The position numbers and the translations under genes were made by a program. The notes beneath the pieces are model-generated. The model was not told where the DNA came from, made no database searches, and was given only the letters and a program-made list of their open reading frames with translations. DNA of 64,000 nt. Origin: Pseudoduganella dura. GTDB lineage: Bacteria; Pseudomonadota; Gammaproteobacteria; Burkholderiales; Burkholderiaceae_D. Below, in pieces: positions 8,556 through 17,391 of the stretch; position 1 is the first letter of the stretch; each line of letters starts with the position of its first letter. The stretch lies in contig NZ_WNWM01000002.1 in the NCBI RefSeq assembly GCF_009727155.1, positions 1,364,001 to 1,428,000 on the forward strand, read 5' to 3'.

Positions 8556-9959
8556 TCAGCTCATGAATCCGAGGGTGGATTGACTGAAGTTGCCGATGTT
8601 CGGGAAGACATCCCGCAACTGGCTCGTGGACAGGCCGAACCATTTTGCCATCGTCGCGCCATATTGTTCGACCGAGATGGATGGCAACAGGGCCCCGCGC
8701 CCCACCTCCTGCTCGTGCCCGAGACCGATCGCTGGAAACGCGCCGTAGATATCCCGGCCCCGAACCGCGCCGCCAGCCACGATGTGGTGTCCGCCCCAGC
8801 CGTGATCGGTGCCATCGCCGTTGGTAACGAGCGTGCGGCCGAAATCCGAGGCGGTGAACATGGTCAGCTGCTCGCGCATGTTCGTTCCCATGATATTGCC
8901 GGACAGCTTATCGAAGTACGACAGTGCATGCGCCAGGCGTGCCATCAGATCGCCGTGGCGCGCGATCTGATCGGCATGCGTGTCGAAGCCACCCAGGCTG
9001 AGATAGAAAACCTGTCGGCGCACGCCGAGGCTGCTACGGCCGGCAATGACCCGTGCCACGGTCTGCAGCTGGACAGCCAGCGGGTTGACGGTAGCGACAC
9101 CGGTTACCGGGTGCGGATACAACGACGGCTCGGGAATGCCTCCCGAGCCACTGGCGGCCATCGCGCTGGACAGGTAGGCCTGGGCCTCCATCGCGCGACG
9201 GGTGGTCGCCGCATATTCCTTGGCAATCAGGTTGTTCGACGGCGCAGTGATGATGTTCGCCAGCGGGTGGTTGTGTGCACCGAACAGCGTGGTGGTCATC
9301 GGGCGGATGGCAGTCACGCCGGCAGGCGCGAGCTGGTATTGCGTGAGGGTCCGGCCACTGACAAAGACGGCATTTTCAGCCGTGGAAATGCACGTGAACA
9401 TATTGTTCGAATTGCCGGCGGCCACCATGTCGGCGATCCTCCCGCCCCAGCCGTATGCCGCCCCCTCGGGTTTGGACGATTGCCAGACCGATTGCTGGTC
9501 GTTATGCGAAAAAAGTTCGCGCGGCAATACGGCCGTACCATTTCGAAAGGCTGTGGCCGTGGTTGGCTGAACGAGTGGGCCGACGTTGGCCACGATCGCC
9601 GCACGGCCATCATCGAACATTTTCTTCAGCGCACCCAGTGCGGGATGAAGCGTGAATTCGCGCCCTGCCTGCGCGGTGACCGGCGAAAGCCGCAGCGCAT
9701 CGGACGCACCAAGTGCAATGGGACTGGCACCGCTGGCGCGATAGCGCTGGTATTGCCGCCACGAGTCGGGATCGCATGCCAGCACCGTGTTATAGGCATC
9801 GTTGCCGCCGTTCAGGAAAATACAGATCAGCGCCTTGTAATCGTCCGCTGCGGAGGCATTCGCCGCAGCCCCCAGGCCTGCCAGAAGTGGAAGCGACTGC
9901 TGGCCGGCCAGAGTGAGCGCCGACGCGAGAAACCGGCGACGTGAATTGAAGTGATTCAT
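8556..9959 (-). CDS. DUF1501 family protein, Tat-exported
   Basis: The 467-residue protein starts MNHFNSRRRFLASALTLAG, a twin-arginine signal, followed by an alanine-rich cleavage region. The mature part begins YKALICIFLNGGNDAYNTVL, the start typical of DUF1501 proteins, and contains SLGGFDTHADQIARHGDLM and FTASDFGRTLVTNGDGTDHGWGGHH, the conserved metal-ligand-like His/Asp residues of this sulfatase-related family. Biochemical function is not established. It lies 7 bp behind a DUF1800 gene, an arrangement found in many bacteria. Here the pair sits inside an exopolysaccharide cluster, which suggests but does not prove a link to the cell surface polymer. Confidence 0.9.
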   Translation of the reverse strand: MNHFNSRRRFLASALTLAGQQSLPLLAGLGAAANASAADDYKALICIFLNGGNDAYNTVLACDPDSWRQYQRYRASGASPIALGASDALRLSPVTAQAGREFTLHPALGALKKMFDDGRAAIVANVGPLVQPTTATAFRNGTAVLPRELFSHNDQQSVWQSSKPEGAAYGWGGRIADMVAAGNSNNMFTCISTAENAVFVSGRTLTQYQLAPAGVTAIRPMTTTLFGAHNHPLANIITAPSNNLIAKEYAATTRRAMEAQAYLSSAMAASGSGGIPEPSLYPHPVTGVATVNPLAVQLQTVARVIAGRSSLGVRRQVFYLSLGGFDTHADQIARHGDLMARLAHALSYFDKLSGNIMGTNMREQLTMFTASDFGRTLVTNGDGTDHGWGGHHIVAGGAVRGRDIYGAFPAIGLGHEQEVGRGALLPSISVEQYGATMAKWFGLSTSQLRDVFPNIGNFSQSTLGFMS

Positions 9960-9966
9960 ATGTGCC

Positions 9967-11769
9967 TTATTTCATTACAAGATATTCAGGAGACGCCATG
10001 GTCAGGTAAATGGCCAGGTGAACACGCCTGAGCCTGGCGTTGCGCAACGTGAGGGCATTGACCCGCTGGGGAATCGGCAGCGTTTCGACCGACGCGATGA
10101 TCTGTTCTCGCAACGATTCCGACATGTTTCCATTGGTAAGCAGCAGATCGATCCTGTCGAGCAGGGCCTCGGGATCGTCCGCCAGGCCGATCTCGGCGAC
10201 ATAATCGGGCTTGATATTGGCGTTCTGGCCAATGCCATACGGGATGGCGATTTCCATAAAGTTCAGATATCCCACGATGGAACTCTCGCCGGCAATCTGC
10301 ATTTCCGGTGCGACGTAGCCCTCTGCCGCAAGCCCTGTCTGAGGTGGCGAATAGTTGGGCCGATAAAAGTTGAATACCGATGGCGAACGCATGACGTTCT
10401 GACCAATGCCGTTGAGCGGGTCTTCCAGCGTCCAGATGTCGTACAGGCCCGATGTCGACCGCGCATTGAAAGAGCGCAGCCAGTTAGCAAGGCGCAATAC
10501 AGGTTCGCGCAGTTTGCCCAGTTCGGATTGCGTTCCCGACGCTGCTTCAGGATCGGTGAGAATTGCACGGATAACAGCCTGCATATCGCCGCGAACGCCT
10601 TCGCCATTGTTGGCAAACGCAGCCGCCACGCGGCCTACATACCCCGGGCTGGGATTGCTGGTCACCAGCCGCTGGATCAGCTGGCGGCCAATGAAAGGCC
10701 CGACATTGGGGTGGTTGAACAGCATGTCCAACGCCTGCGCCAAATCCGACTCCCCGGTTCCGCCGGCCGGAATGACGCTGCCGAGCACGCGTTTCTCCGA
10801 GGTCGAGTGATAGGTCGGATAGTTTTGCATCGGCAGGCAATCCTTGTAGGGATCCGAGTAGTTGTACATGCCGAGAAAACGGTTTTCGGTACGCGCTCCG
10901 CCGCCCCAGCTCCAGCCGGTAAATACCTTTGCCAGGCCTACGACGTCGTCGCGTGTGTAGGTAGGAACCGGCTGCTGGTTGACGAGTTTCACTGTCCCGT
11001 CCTGGTTCAGCTGATGCAGACCGATCGTCATCAACTGCATCAATTCGCGTGCAAAATTCTCGTCCGGCGTCGTGGAGTCGCTTTCCGGACGGTTTTGCAT
11101 ATGGGACAGGTAAATACCCATCATCGGACTGGTTGCCACGCCTTCCAGCAGTTGGCGGAAGTTCCCGAACGCATTCGTACCGAGCATGTCGTAGTAGCAC
11201 GCCACGCCACGGGGATACATGCCGACCGCGCCGTCCTGGAACGAAATGACAAATATCTGCGACAGTGCATAAGTGACGCGCTGGCGCAGCTGATCTTCTC
11301 CGACGATCGCATATTTCCAGAACGTCTGGAAGAAATGGTTTTCATGGAGCACGGCGCCGGGGACCAGCCGCAGTGCGGTATTTCCCATCCACCATTTATG
11401 CAGAATCTGCCGCTTCGTATATTGGTCATCGAGCCAGGCATTCATGCCAATCTGGCTCACCCGCGTTATTTCCGGCATTGTCGGGCCAAATGTCGCCCGG
11501 CTGAGGAACGCGGATGCTTGCTTTAACGTCAGTTGATCATCGCTTACGACCGCCCGGGCTGCCAGCCGCACGCCGGCCATCTTTGCGCCGATGGCTTCAA
11601 GAACGCTCTGCTCCTCGCCTGCGCCTTGCGTTACTGTAGCGCTCGTAACGCTGCCCGATCCTTGTGCCGCCGCCTGGGAATCCGACTGCCCGGACTGATC
11701 GCCTCCGCCACACCCTGTCAGCAACAGCCCAGCCATAAGCATGAGTTTCCCGAAACTCAATTTTGTCAT
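9967..11769 (-). CDS. DUF1800 family lipoprotein
   Basis: The 600-residue protein starts MTKLSFGKLMLMAGLLLTGCGGG, a lipoprotein signal with the lipobox LLTGC, so it is probably anchored to a membrane by lipidation. A low-complexity Ser/Gln linker follows and then the DUF1800 domain (ASAFLSRATFGPTMPEITRV, NFARELMQLMTIGLHQLN, VMRSPSVFNFYRPNY). The role of DUF1800 is unknown. Members are usually encoded next to DUF1501, as here with a 7-bp gap, and the two probably act together in the envelope. An RBS-like GAGGCAGG precedes the ATG. Confidence 0.9.
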   Translation of the reverse strand: MTKLSFGKLMLMAGLLLTGCGGGDQSGQSDSQAAAQGSGSVTSATVTQGAGEEQSVLEAIGAKMAGVRLAARAVVSDDQLTLKQASAFLSRATFGPTMPEITRVSQIGMNAWLDDQYTKRQILHKWWMGNTALRLVPGAVLHENHFFQTFWKYAIVGEDQLRQRVTYALSQIFVISFQDGAVGMYPRGVACYYDMLGTNAFGNFRQLLEGVATSPMMGIYLSHMQNRPESDSTTPDENFARELMQLMTIGLHQLNQDGTVKLVNQQPVPTYTRDDVVGLAKVFTGWSWGGGARTENRFLGMYNYSDPYKDCLPMQNYPTYHSTSEKRVLGSVIPAGGTGESDLAQALDMLFNHPNVGPFIGRQLIQRLVTSNPSPGYVGRVAAAFANNGEGVRGDMQAVIRAILTDPEAASGTQSELGKLREPVLRLANWLRSFNARSTSGLYDIWTLEDPLNGIGQNVMRSPSVFNFYRPNYSPPQTGLAAEGYVAPEMQIAGESSIVGYLNFMEIAIPYGIGQNANIKPDYVAEIGLADDPEALLDRIDLLLTNGNMSESLREQIIASVETLPIPQRVNALTLRNARLRRVHLAIYLTMASPEYLVMK

Positions 11770-12623
11770 GCCTGCCTCATATGTTTGTCAACGAGCGAAT
11801 TCTAGAGCTCCGAGTACTTTTGAGGTTTGGCAACAAATATTACCCAAACTAAAAGTTAAAATTCTTATATTTTTATGGGCGAAGTAATAGGTATTTTGGC
11901 AGAAGTTAGTTGATCTGTTTCTTCATGGAAAATTGCCTTGGAATGTTGACAGTAGAAAATATTTTGTAACTGTTGTTTTACCACACGTTTTTTGATTCAT
12001 TTTACGACCTACCGTCGCTGTGTGATTTCCACGGTGTATATCAGGGTATTTTTGCGGCTTTGTGCTTCTGCTGAAGATAGCGGTAAATGCCTGCACACTA
12101 ATGAAATTTTCAGTACGAAGACCGCATTTAGTGTCGGGAATTGGCGACACTAGTTGACGATGCATTATTGACAACGAATATTGGGTTGACGTGTTTGCAC
12201 TATTGGACGAGGCTAATCTTCCGCAAACCATAAGAATGTGATATCGCTTTGGCACGGGGGGTTGCATAACCACACCAGCCAAAGTCTGCAGAAATTACCG
12301 CGCCCGCTTGCGATTTCCGACACCCCCATCGCTGTCTTGTCCAATGCAGATTTCGTAAAGACCAGATAGCGGCAGATCGGGTACAACGCAGGCCGACAAT
12401 AGACCGGCATTGGCGGTGAAAGCGGTCCGCGGCAACGCAGCGGGTCTGGTTGTACAGGTTGCCGCCGGCCGGGCCGGATCACGGGCTTGTACTTGCAATG
12501 CGTGGAACTGGGGCGGTCAACAGCATCCACACGTACGTATCCACGCGGTTGTGCATGTACCGGAGACGAGCGGACAGCGAGTTGCCTTGATTCGATCATT
12601 CGTCGAGGCGCTGTTCGCATTAA
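11770..12623. other. Gene-free, AT-rich spacer
   Basis: About 850 bp without a recognisable gene. The stretch 11,800-12,240 is much richer in A+T than the flanks. Short open frames here, for example about 119 codons on the minus strand at 11923-12282, show no domain, no ribosome binding site and no high-GC codon bias, so I do not call them. The segment is bounded by a transposase gene, which fits an insertion or rearrangement boundary. It presumably also holds the promoter for the DUF1800-DUF1501 pair, which I could not pin down. Confidence 0.5.
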
Positions 12624-13628
12624 CTATGCAATGCTCCAAGGCAGGGAATCTTTTAGCAGCCTGGTCTCTAGCAACTGTTTTTGGCGACACCGATTCGCAG
12701 CCAATGGGCCGCTAAGGGTCCATTCGGCGGTATCGAGCACGCGTTGCCAGCCCGTGTAGTTGGCCAGGTAGCGGCTCGCCACGCCATGGAAGCGGCGCAA
12801 CCAGGTGTTGAAGCGGCTGTGCCAGCCGTTGACATTGTTCAGGTGGATCGCGCCCCGGACGTGGATGCCACCCCGTCCGTTGATCGCTTCGTGTGTGACA
12901 AGGCCCCCTCGGGCAAATGTCCCATAGGCCTTTGCGCCGTCACTGATCAGTAGAACGTCACGACTTAGTACAGGCAGCAGATGCGGCGCGAGTTGCCAGG
13001 CACTGACAGGCCCGCGGCCGGTAACGAATTCGTGTGTCGTCCTGCCTCGGTCGCGCGCCACGGGGATGCAGTCCATTTCGCGGCTGATGCCAGGGCGTGC
13101 CGCCTTGCCACCGCGCCGCCGCGCAGGGCGGTTCAACTGACGTGAACCCTTTTGCGATTCCAGAAGACAGGTCTCATCCGCCTCGACGGCGCCTGACAAT
13201 TGCGCAGGGCGCTCGCGGCGCACTCCGGCGATAAAGCGGTGAGGCCATCTGAAACTCGTCGAGCGGGCCACGGCGACGCGCCGGGCGGCATCGCGCACGG
13301 TGCGCAAGTCGAGCAGACACTGCAGATACGACAGCCATTTGCCGCGATGCCGCAACCGCGCCAGCGGCGTGCCGGTCAGCGCGTTGTAGCTACGCCCGCA
13401 TTCCATGCAGCGATACCGTTGCAGGCCATTGGCCTGGCCGCAGCGGTAATGCCGCGGGCATCCGCAATGCGGCCAAGGACACTGGCCGGCCGCCTGTTCG
13501 ATGAAAGCCGAGACAATCGCCATACGACGACGATACAGTGAGCCACTCCGCAGGCTGGCCACCTGTTGATCGGTCAACGGCTCCTGGGCAAGTGCTTGAA
13601 ACAGTGCGACAAAGCCAGCGGAGTCCAT
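12624..13628 (-). mobile_element. IS1595-family (ISXO2-like) transposase gene
   Basis: The 334-residue product has an N-terminal zinc-ribbon with four cysteine pairs (CPWPHCGCPRHYRC, then YRCMECGRSYNALTGTPLA). The ISXO2-type catalytic core follows, with the first Asp in GAVEADETCLLE, the second in DVLLISDGAKAYG, and the terminal HLNNVNGWHSRFNTWLRRF, where the family carries Asn/His in place of the usual Glu. The frame is intact and of normal length, so the enzyme may be active. I could not identify convincing terminal inverted repeats or a target duplication, so the ends of the element are not given; the coordinates are the transposase gene only. Confidence 0.85.
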
Positions 13629-13881
13629 GTTGGCTCCTCGTCTGCATGAGTTACCTCAACAAGGAGTAAGACAGTGTCTGACTCGATTGGCTCCCTGAGT
13701 TAGCGCTGACAGCGCCTTCGTCGAGGTATGCCGGATCGAATGCCTGCCGGCGCGGTTACCGGCTGACGGGGACGTGGCATTGGGCGAACAGCGTAGCGCA
13801 GCCCCCTGCAACAGGGAATGCTTACGCCCGCCATGCCCGAGGAAGTGCCGGCGTGCTTCCGGCGGGAGGACATGGCTCCAG

Positions 13882-13952
13882 AAAGTGGCAGTCGAGACGC
13901 AAATCGCCCCCAATACGGGGTATTGGGGGCGATTTGAAATACATGCCACTTT
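13882..13952. repeat. Large nested inverted repeat (possible MITE/REP-like element)
   Basis: The core is a perfect palindrome with 17-bp arms, CAAATCGCCCCCAATAC (13900-13916) and its exact complement (13920-13936), around a 3-bp GGG loop. Outside it, AAAGTGGCA (13882-13890) pairs with TGCCACTTT (13944-13952), separated by short asymmetric bulges. No T-run follows on either strand, so it is not an ordinary terminator. It lies about 250 bp from the transposase start. Confidence 0.75.
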
Positions 13953-14054
13953 TCTGCGCGGCAAGCCCTTCGCCAGTCCCACGTCAAAAGACAGACAACT
14001 ATCGTCGCCGTGTGGGATCAAGGACATCGGTTGCCAAGGCCCGACCGGCCTGGC

Positions 14055-14097
14055 GACCGGTGGCCGCCCGAAGGCGGCCGTGTTGATGAGACCGGTC
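14055..14097 (-). terminator. Nested hairpin with UUCG loop behind the secreted lyase gene
   Basis: On the minus strand, GGCCGCC and GGCGGCC (14062-14079) form a 7-bp stem closed by a TTCG tetraloop. An outer stem pairs GACCGGT (14055-14061) with ACCGGTC (14091-14097). It begins 27 bp after the stop of the lyase gene. There is no U-tract, so it is either a Rho-linked end, an RNA-stabilising 3' structure, or an incomplete terminator. Confidence 0.45.
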
Positions 14098-14123
14098 AGC
14101 TAAAATGTCCGACCCGACCTGGA

Positions 14124-16358
14124 TCAGCGCGGCAAGGCAATGGTTTGGGTACCGATCTTCAGCGTGCGCCCGGTTGCCGTGGTGCTCATTTGCACTGTGA
14201 GGTTTTTGCATCCAACGTCCAGCAGCATCAGGAACTCAGCCGTCGTTGCCGAAGTGGTGCGGACGTACGTGCCATGGTCTTCGACATTGCCGGCAAGAAC
14301 CAAGCCCCCAGCCCGTTTTTCAAAGCTTTGGCCGGTCGAGATCGGACGAATACAGACCGATTTGCCTTGCGTGGTAACCGTGACATTGCCGTTCGCATCC
14401 GCGACGATCGGAGACAGTGTATGGAAATTCCACTCGAACTTGCGAGGAACAGGCGACGCCAGCTGGTCAAGGATAATCACGGCATCGGACCCACGGACGT
14501 ACCAAAGGCGACGTTCAGCCTTGGTCAGCGCCTTGCCATAGGCAGCTTCGGCGAGACCGGCCACATAGCCAATTGCACCGGTATCGGAGAACGAGACGAC
14601 TTTCCCGTTATTCGCCTTCGTCTCGCGGTAGCCGGTAATCAGCTGACCGACGCCGCCGTCATAAGTGATCGCATTGTGGGCCTTGGTCTGGCGATACCAG
14701 TTGTTCCAGTTCGGAGAGTCATACCAGTCATACCAGCCCGATTCCGTCAGCAGGGCCACGCCCCCCTTTTTCAACACGAACGAGTTCTGGTCGCCGTGGC
14801 TGTGGTTGAACGAACCGTAAGGGCTCGACTTGAAATATACCGAAGTACGGTTGCTGTCACTCATGTTGCTGTGGAATGCCGCCCAGCCGATCGTAGGAAA
14901 GACTGCCGAATTCGGCGGCGCCACCGTGGTCGTGACCTTGTTTACCGGCATTGGATACTCGCCCTGCAGATAGGAGACAGGATCTTCGCCACTCGTCAGG
15001 TTCTGTGCATACCATTTCGCCTGGGGGGTAGGCACCCGCAAGGCCAGAGCCTTCATGAACTTCATCTCCGGCTTCGACTCATGTGAATCGCCAAACAGAT
15101 GGTTTTTCGAGCCAGGCGGCATGAACTGCATGAAGGAATTCAGGAAACCATTCACCCACGGAAGTTCGAGCATTTTTACGCCAGTGGCGCGTGCCAGCGG
15201 CTGCCATATCTGCAGGAAAATGTCGATCGAGTATTCGCCGTAGGCCGTACCGTTGGCATAGCCGCCTTCCGGGCCGCTCCATGGGCTGAGCGAAGACACG
15301 TAGTGCCGGTAGGCGAAATGGAACCACGTCTCGGCTTCCGGGAATTCGCCCATGACCAGCGCGGACGTCAGCGCCAGGACGCCCACATTGGTGCCGCCGT
15401 GCGAGTCGAGAGGGTATTGATCCATGTCCGCTTTGCTTTTGGAAAGCTGGGTATAGATCTCTTGTCCGCGCACGCGAACGATCTCGAGCCAGCGCGCACG
15501 GCGCGGGGCATCGAGCCCGGTCGAAAGCATGTCCACGCTCTTGGCCAGCATCAGCGCAATCTGGCGTGTCGCCTGATCCTGGTTGACATAACTGGTAGGA
15601 CCAGTGGGGCTCATGGCGGCCATCTCGTCGCCGCGCCGGATGGCTTCGGTCAGGTAACGCTGCTCATTCGTCATGGCATACAGCAGCGATGATGCTTCCA
15701 GCTGGCGCGAGAGCTTCTGGATTGCCGAGCGGATGGCGCTCGTCTGCGCAACGTTCGCCGCGGTTTGCAACGTACCAGTCACCAATGGCCAGTCGGAATC
15801 CTTCGCCTGGGGCAGATCGGCTGCCAGACGGATGACTTCGTTGCTCAGCCATACCACATATTGCCCACGCTCCGCCTTCAGCGCGGCATCCCAGTTCTTG
15901 TACAGGGGCATGCGTTCCTGCAGGCTGCGCGGCCGCTCCCGGCCAGTGATCCGCTTCACCAAGTCACTGTCTTCCGGCACGACAAACTGCTTCGAGGCAT
16001 CGGAGATGATAAAGCCGCGATCATCGGACCAGATCGTTCCATTGGCAGGCCTGACGCGCCACGTATAAGTACCGTTTGGCAACGCCACGGACGGCAGATA
16101 CCAGTTTCGCGTCGCCGACGCGGTTTTCACCACGGTCGTTCCCGAGCGAATCTCGATGATGTAGGAGGCCGGGTTCGTACTATGACGGGCCCACCTGAAC
16201 GTTGGCGGATTCTGGATCTGCAGCTGCAAGTTCGATGGATTCGGTGCGACAACGAGCGGATCCGTAGAGCTTGCCCAGTCTGCATGTGCTGAACCGCAGA
16301 ACAGCATCGCCGTGGTAAGCGCAGCCATGCCGAAGGTTCGTATGGAAAGTTGTGTCAT
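14124..16358 (-). CDS. Secreted heparinase II/III-type polysaccharide lyase
   Basis: The 744-residue protein begins MTQLSIRTFGMAALTTAMLFCGSAHA, a Sec signal with an AxA cleavage site. A fibronectin-like/DUF4962 N-terminal beta domain (PTFRWARHSTNPASYIIEI, GTYTWRVRP) is followed by a helical toroid (ALTSALVMGEFPEAETW, EGGYANGTAYGEYS). A heparinase II/III beta-sandwich follows, with SPYGSFNHSHGDQNSFVLKK and KAHNAITYDGG. By family it is a periplasmic or extracellular lyase of uronic-acid polymers. Inside an exopolysaccharide locus it probably trims or releases the locus's own polymer. The start is supported by GGAGA 8 nt upstream. Specificity is unknown, and it differs in architecture from the shorter unsecreted paralogue at 2276-4285. 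Confidence 0.88.
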   Translation of the reverse strand: MTQLSIRTFGMAALTTAMLFCGSAHADWASSTDPLVVAPNPSNLQLQIQNPPTFRWARHSTNPASYIIEIRSGTTVVKTASATRNWYLPSVALPNGTYTWRVRPANGTIWSDDRGFIISDASKQFVVPEDSDLVKRITGRERPRSLQERMPLYKNWDAALKAERGQYVVWLSNEVIRLAADLPQAKDSDWPLVTGTLQTAANVAQTSAIRSAIQKLSRQLEASSLLYAMTNEQRYLTEAIRRGDEMAAMSPTGPTSYVNQDQATRQIALMLAKSVDMLSTGLDAPRRARWLEIVRVRGQEIYTQLSKSKADMDQYPLDSHGGTNVGVLALTSALVMGEFPEAETWFHFAYRHYVSSLSPWSGPEGGYANGTAYGEYSIDIFLQIWQPLARATGVKMLELPWVNGFLNSFMQFMPPGSKNHLFGDSHESKPEMKFMKALALRVPTPQAKWYAQNLTSGEDPVSYLQGEYPMPVNKVTTTVAPPNSAVFPTIGWAAFHSNMSDSNRTSVYFKSSPYGSFNHSHGDQNSFVLKKGGVALLTESGWYDWYDSPNWNNWYRQTKAHNAITYDGGVGQLITGYRETKANNGKVVSFSDTGAIGYVAGLAEAAYGKALTKAERRLWYVRGSDAVIILDQLASPVPRKFEWNFHTLSPIVADANGNVTVTTQGKSVCIRPISTGQSFEKRAGGLVLAGNVEDHGTYVRTTSATTAEFLMLLDVGCKNLTVQMSTTATGRTLKIGTQTIALPR

Positions 16359-17391
16359 CTAGGGGTTCTCCGCTACATAGGAAGGTAGGAGCGTGGCAAA
16401 GTCTCGCAGCACGATCATTCGACATGCGCGCCATCACAGGAAGCCCCAATTATACTTGGGTTGCCGTACGCCAACTAAGTCAGCGCTCAAAATTACGACA
16501 CTTCTGCGAAAAAAAGATTGGCAATTCAAAAATGTCAAGAACCTTATGCGACATGACGGCATAGGCTAGCACGTAGCCACAACAGGTGATGTCCGGCATA
16601 CGGAAGGTATCGCCCATGGCGCAACGCCCCGCATGGACACAAAAATTTCTTCAATGCAACTTCACGGGCATGTTGTACCGTCCGCCCCCGGGCCGGGCCG
16701 GGCGACGGAACTCTGCCTCTTCCAGGCGGCAGGCATGCGTGCAGTAACCGGAGTGGAGAGAAGACAATGCCATCAGTAATTAACACCGTCCCAGGCCCCA
16801 CAACCGTCGCCGTCATCGTGGCAGCCCTTTCGGCGAGCGATATCGCCGGTGAACGGAAAGATTGAGTCTTCAGCCCAGACCACACGGGCGCGTCACAAGC
16901 TACGGCCCAGCGAAATGCGCTGTATATCGCCTCGGTGCGGAGAGCCGGGCTGCGTAGCACCTGGCACCGTGGACAGCAGACAGACATGACAGCAGCAACG
17001 GTCGAAAAGTCCATTTCGAAGTCTGCGGGAAGGGCTTTCGGACCTGGAGAATGCGAACCGTGCCATATGTCTACGGCCTGCCGCCCGTAAGTCTGCCCGG
17101 CAAGGCATCGACGCGCAGTAGTTCGGACGCCGGTCATTCCCGGCCGTCAAAGCTTGCGCGATTGCCAGGCTTGCCGGCATCGGTTTGGCGTCCAGGCCGG
17201 CGTCCGGACCGGCGAGACGTCCAAGAATCTTGCTAACAACCAGTGGCCGGATCGCGCGGCTATGGTTCCAGGCTTCAGACCGCATCGAGGCGAAGGCGTA
17301 ATGCCATACGCCAGCAACACCGCATTCTTCAGCTTGAAGATACTCGAAGGCAGGCGCCTGCCCCCTGCCCTCCTCGGCATTCCATACATCG
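16359..17391. other. Gene-free spacer of about 1 kb
   Basis: No credible gene is visible. Open frames of 170-200 codons on the minus strand have no recognisable domain and look like composition effects. Next to the lyase start a perfect TATAAT on the minus strand (16449-16454) may be its -10 box, with only a weak TAGTTG 17 bp further upstream. A 32-codon plus-strand frame at 16769-16867 has GGAG in front but nothing else in its favour. Confidence 0.45.

Larger units (their letters stand above)
13629..14123. other. Gene-free spacer rich in inverted repeats
   Basis: Nearly 500 bp between the transposase and the secreted lyase. No coding frame is convincing. It contains the strong inverted repeat at 13882-13952 and the nested hairpin at 14055-14097, listed separately. 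The remainder looks like noncoding, possibly mobile-element-derived sequence. Confidence 0.5.

Noticed and set aside
11923..12282. 119-codon minus-strand frame in the AT-rich spacer
   Set aside because: No domain, no ribosome site, and codon use unlike the high-GC genes around it.
13656..14027. Minus-strand frame of 123 codons across the large palindrome
   Set aside because: It encodes the inverted repeat itself and shows no known domain; treated as noncoding.
16769..16867. Plus-strand 32-codon frame with GGAG upstream
   Set aside because: Too short and isolated to support as a gene without conservation data.
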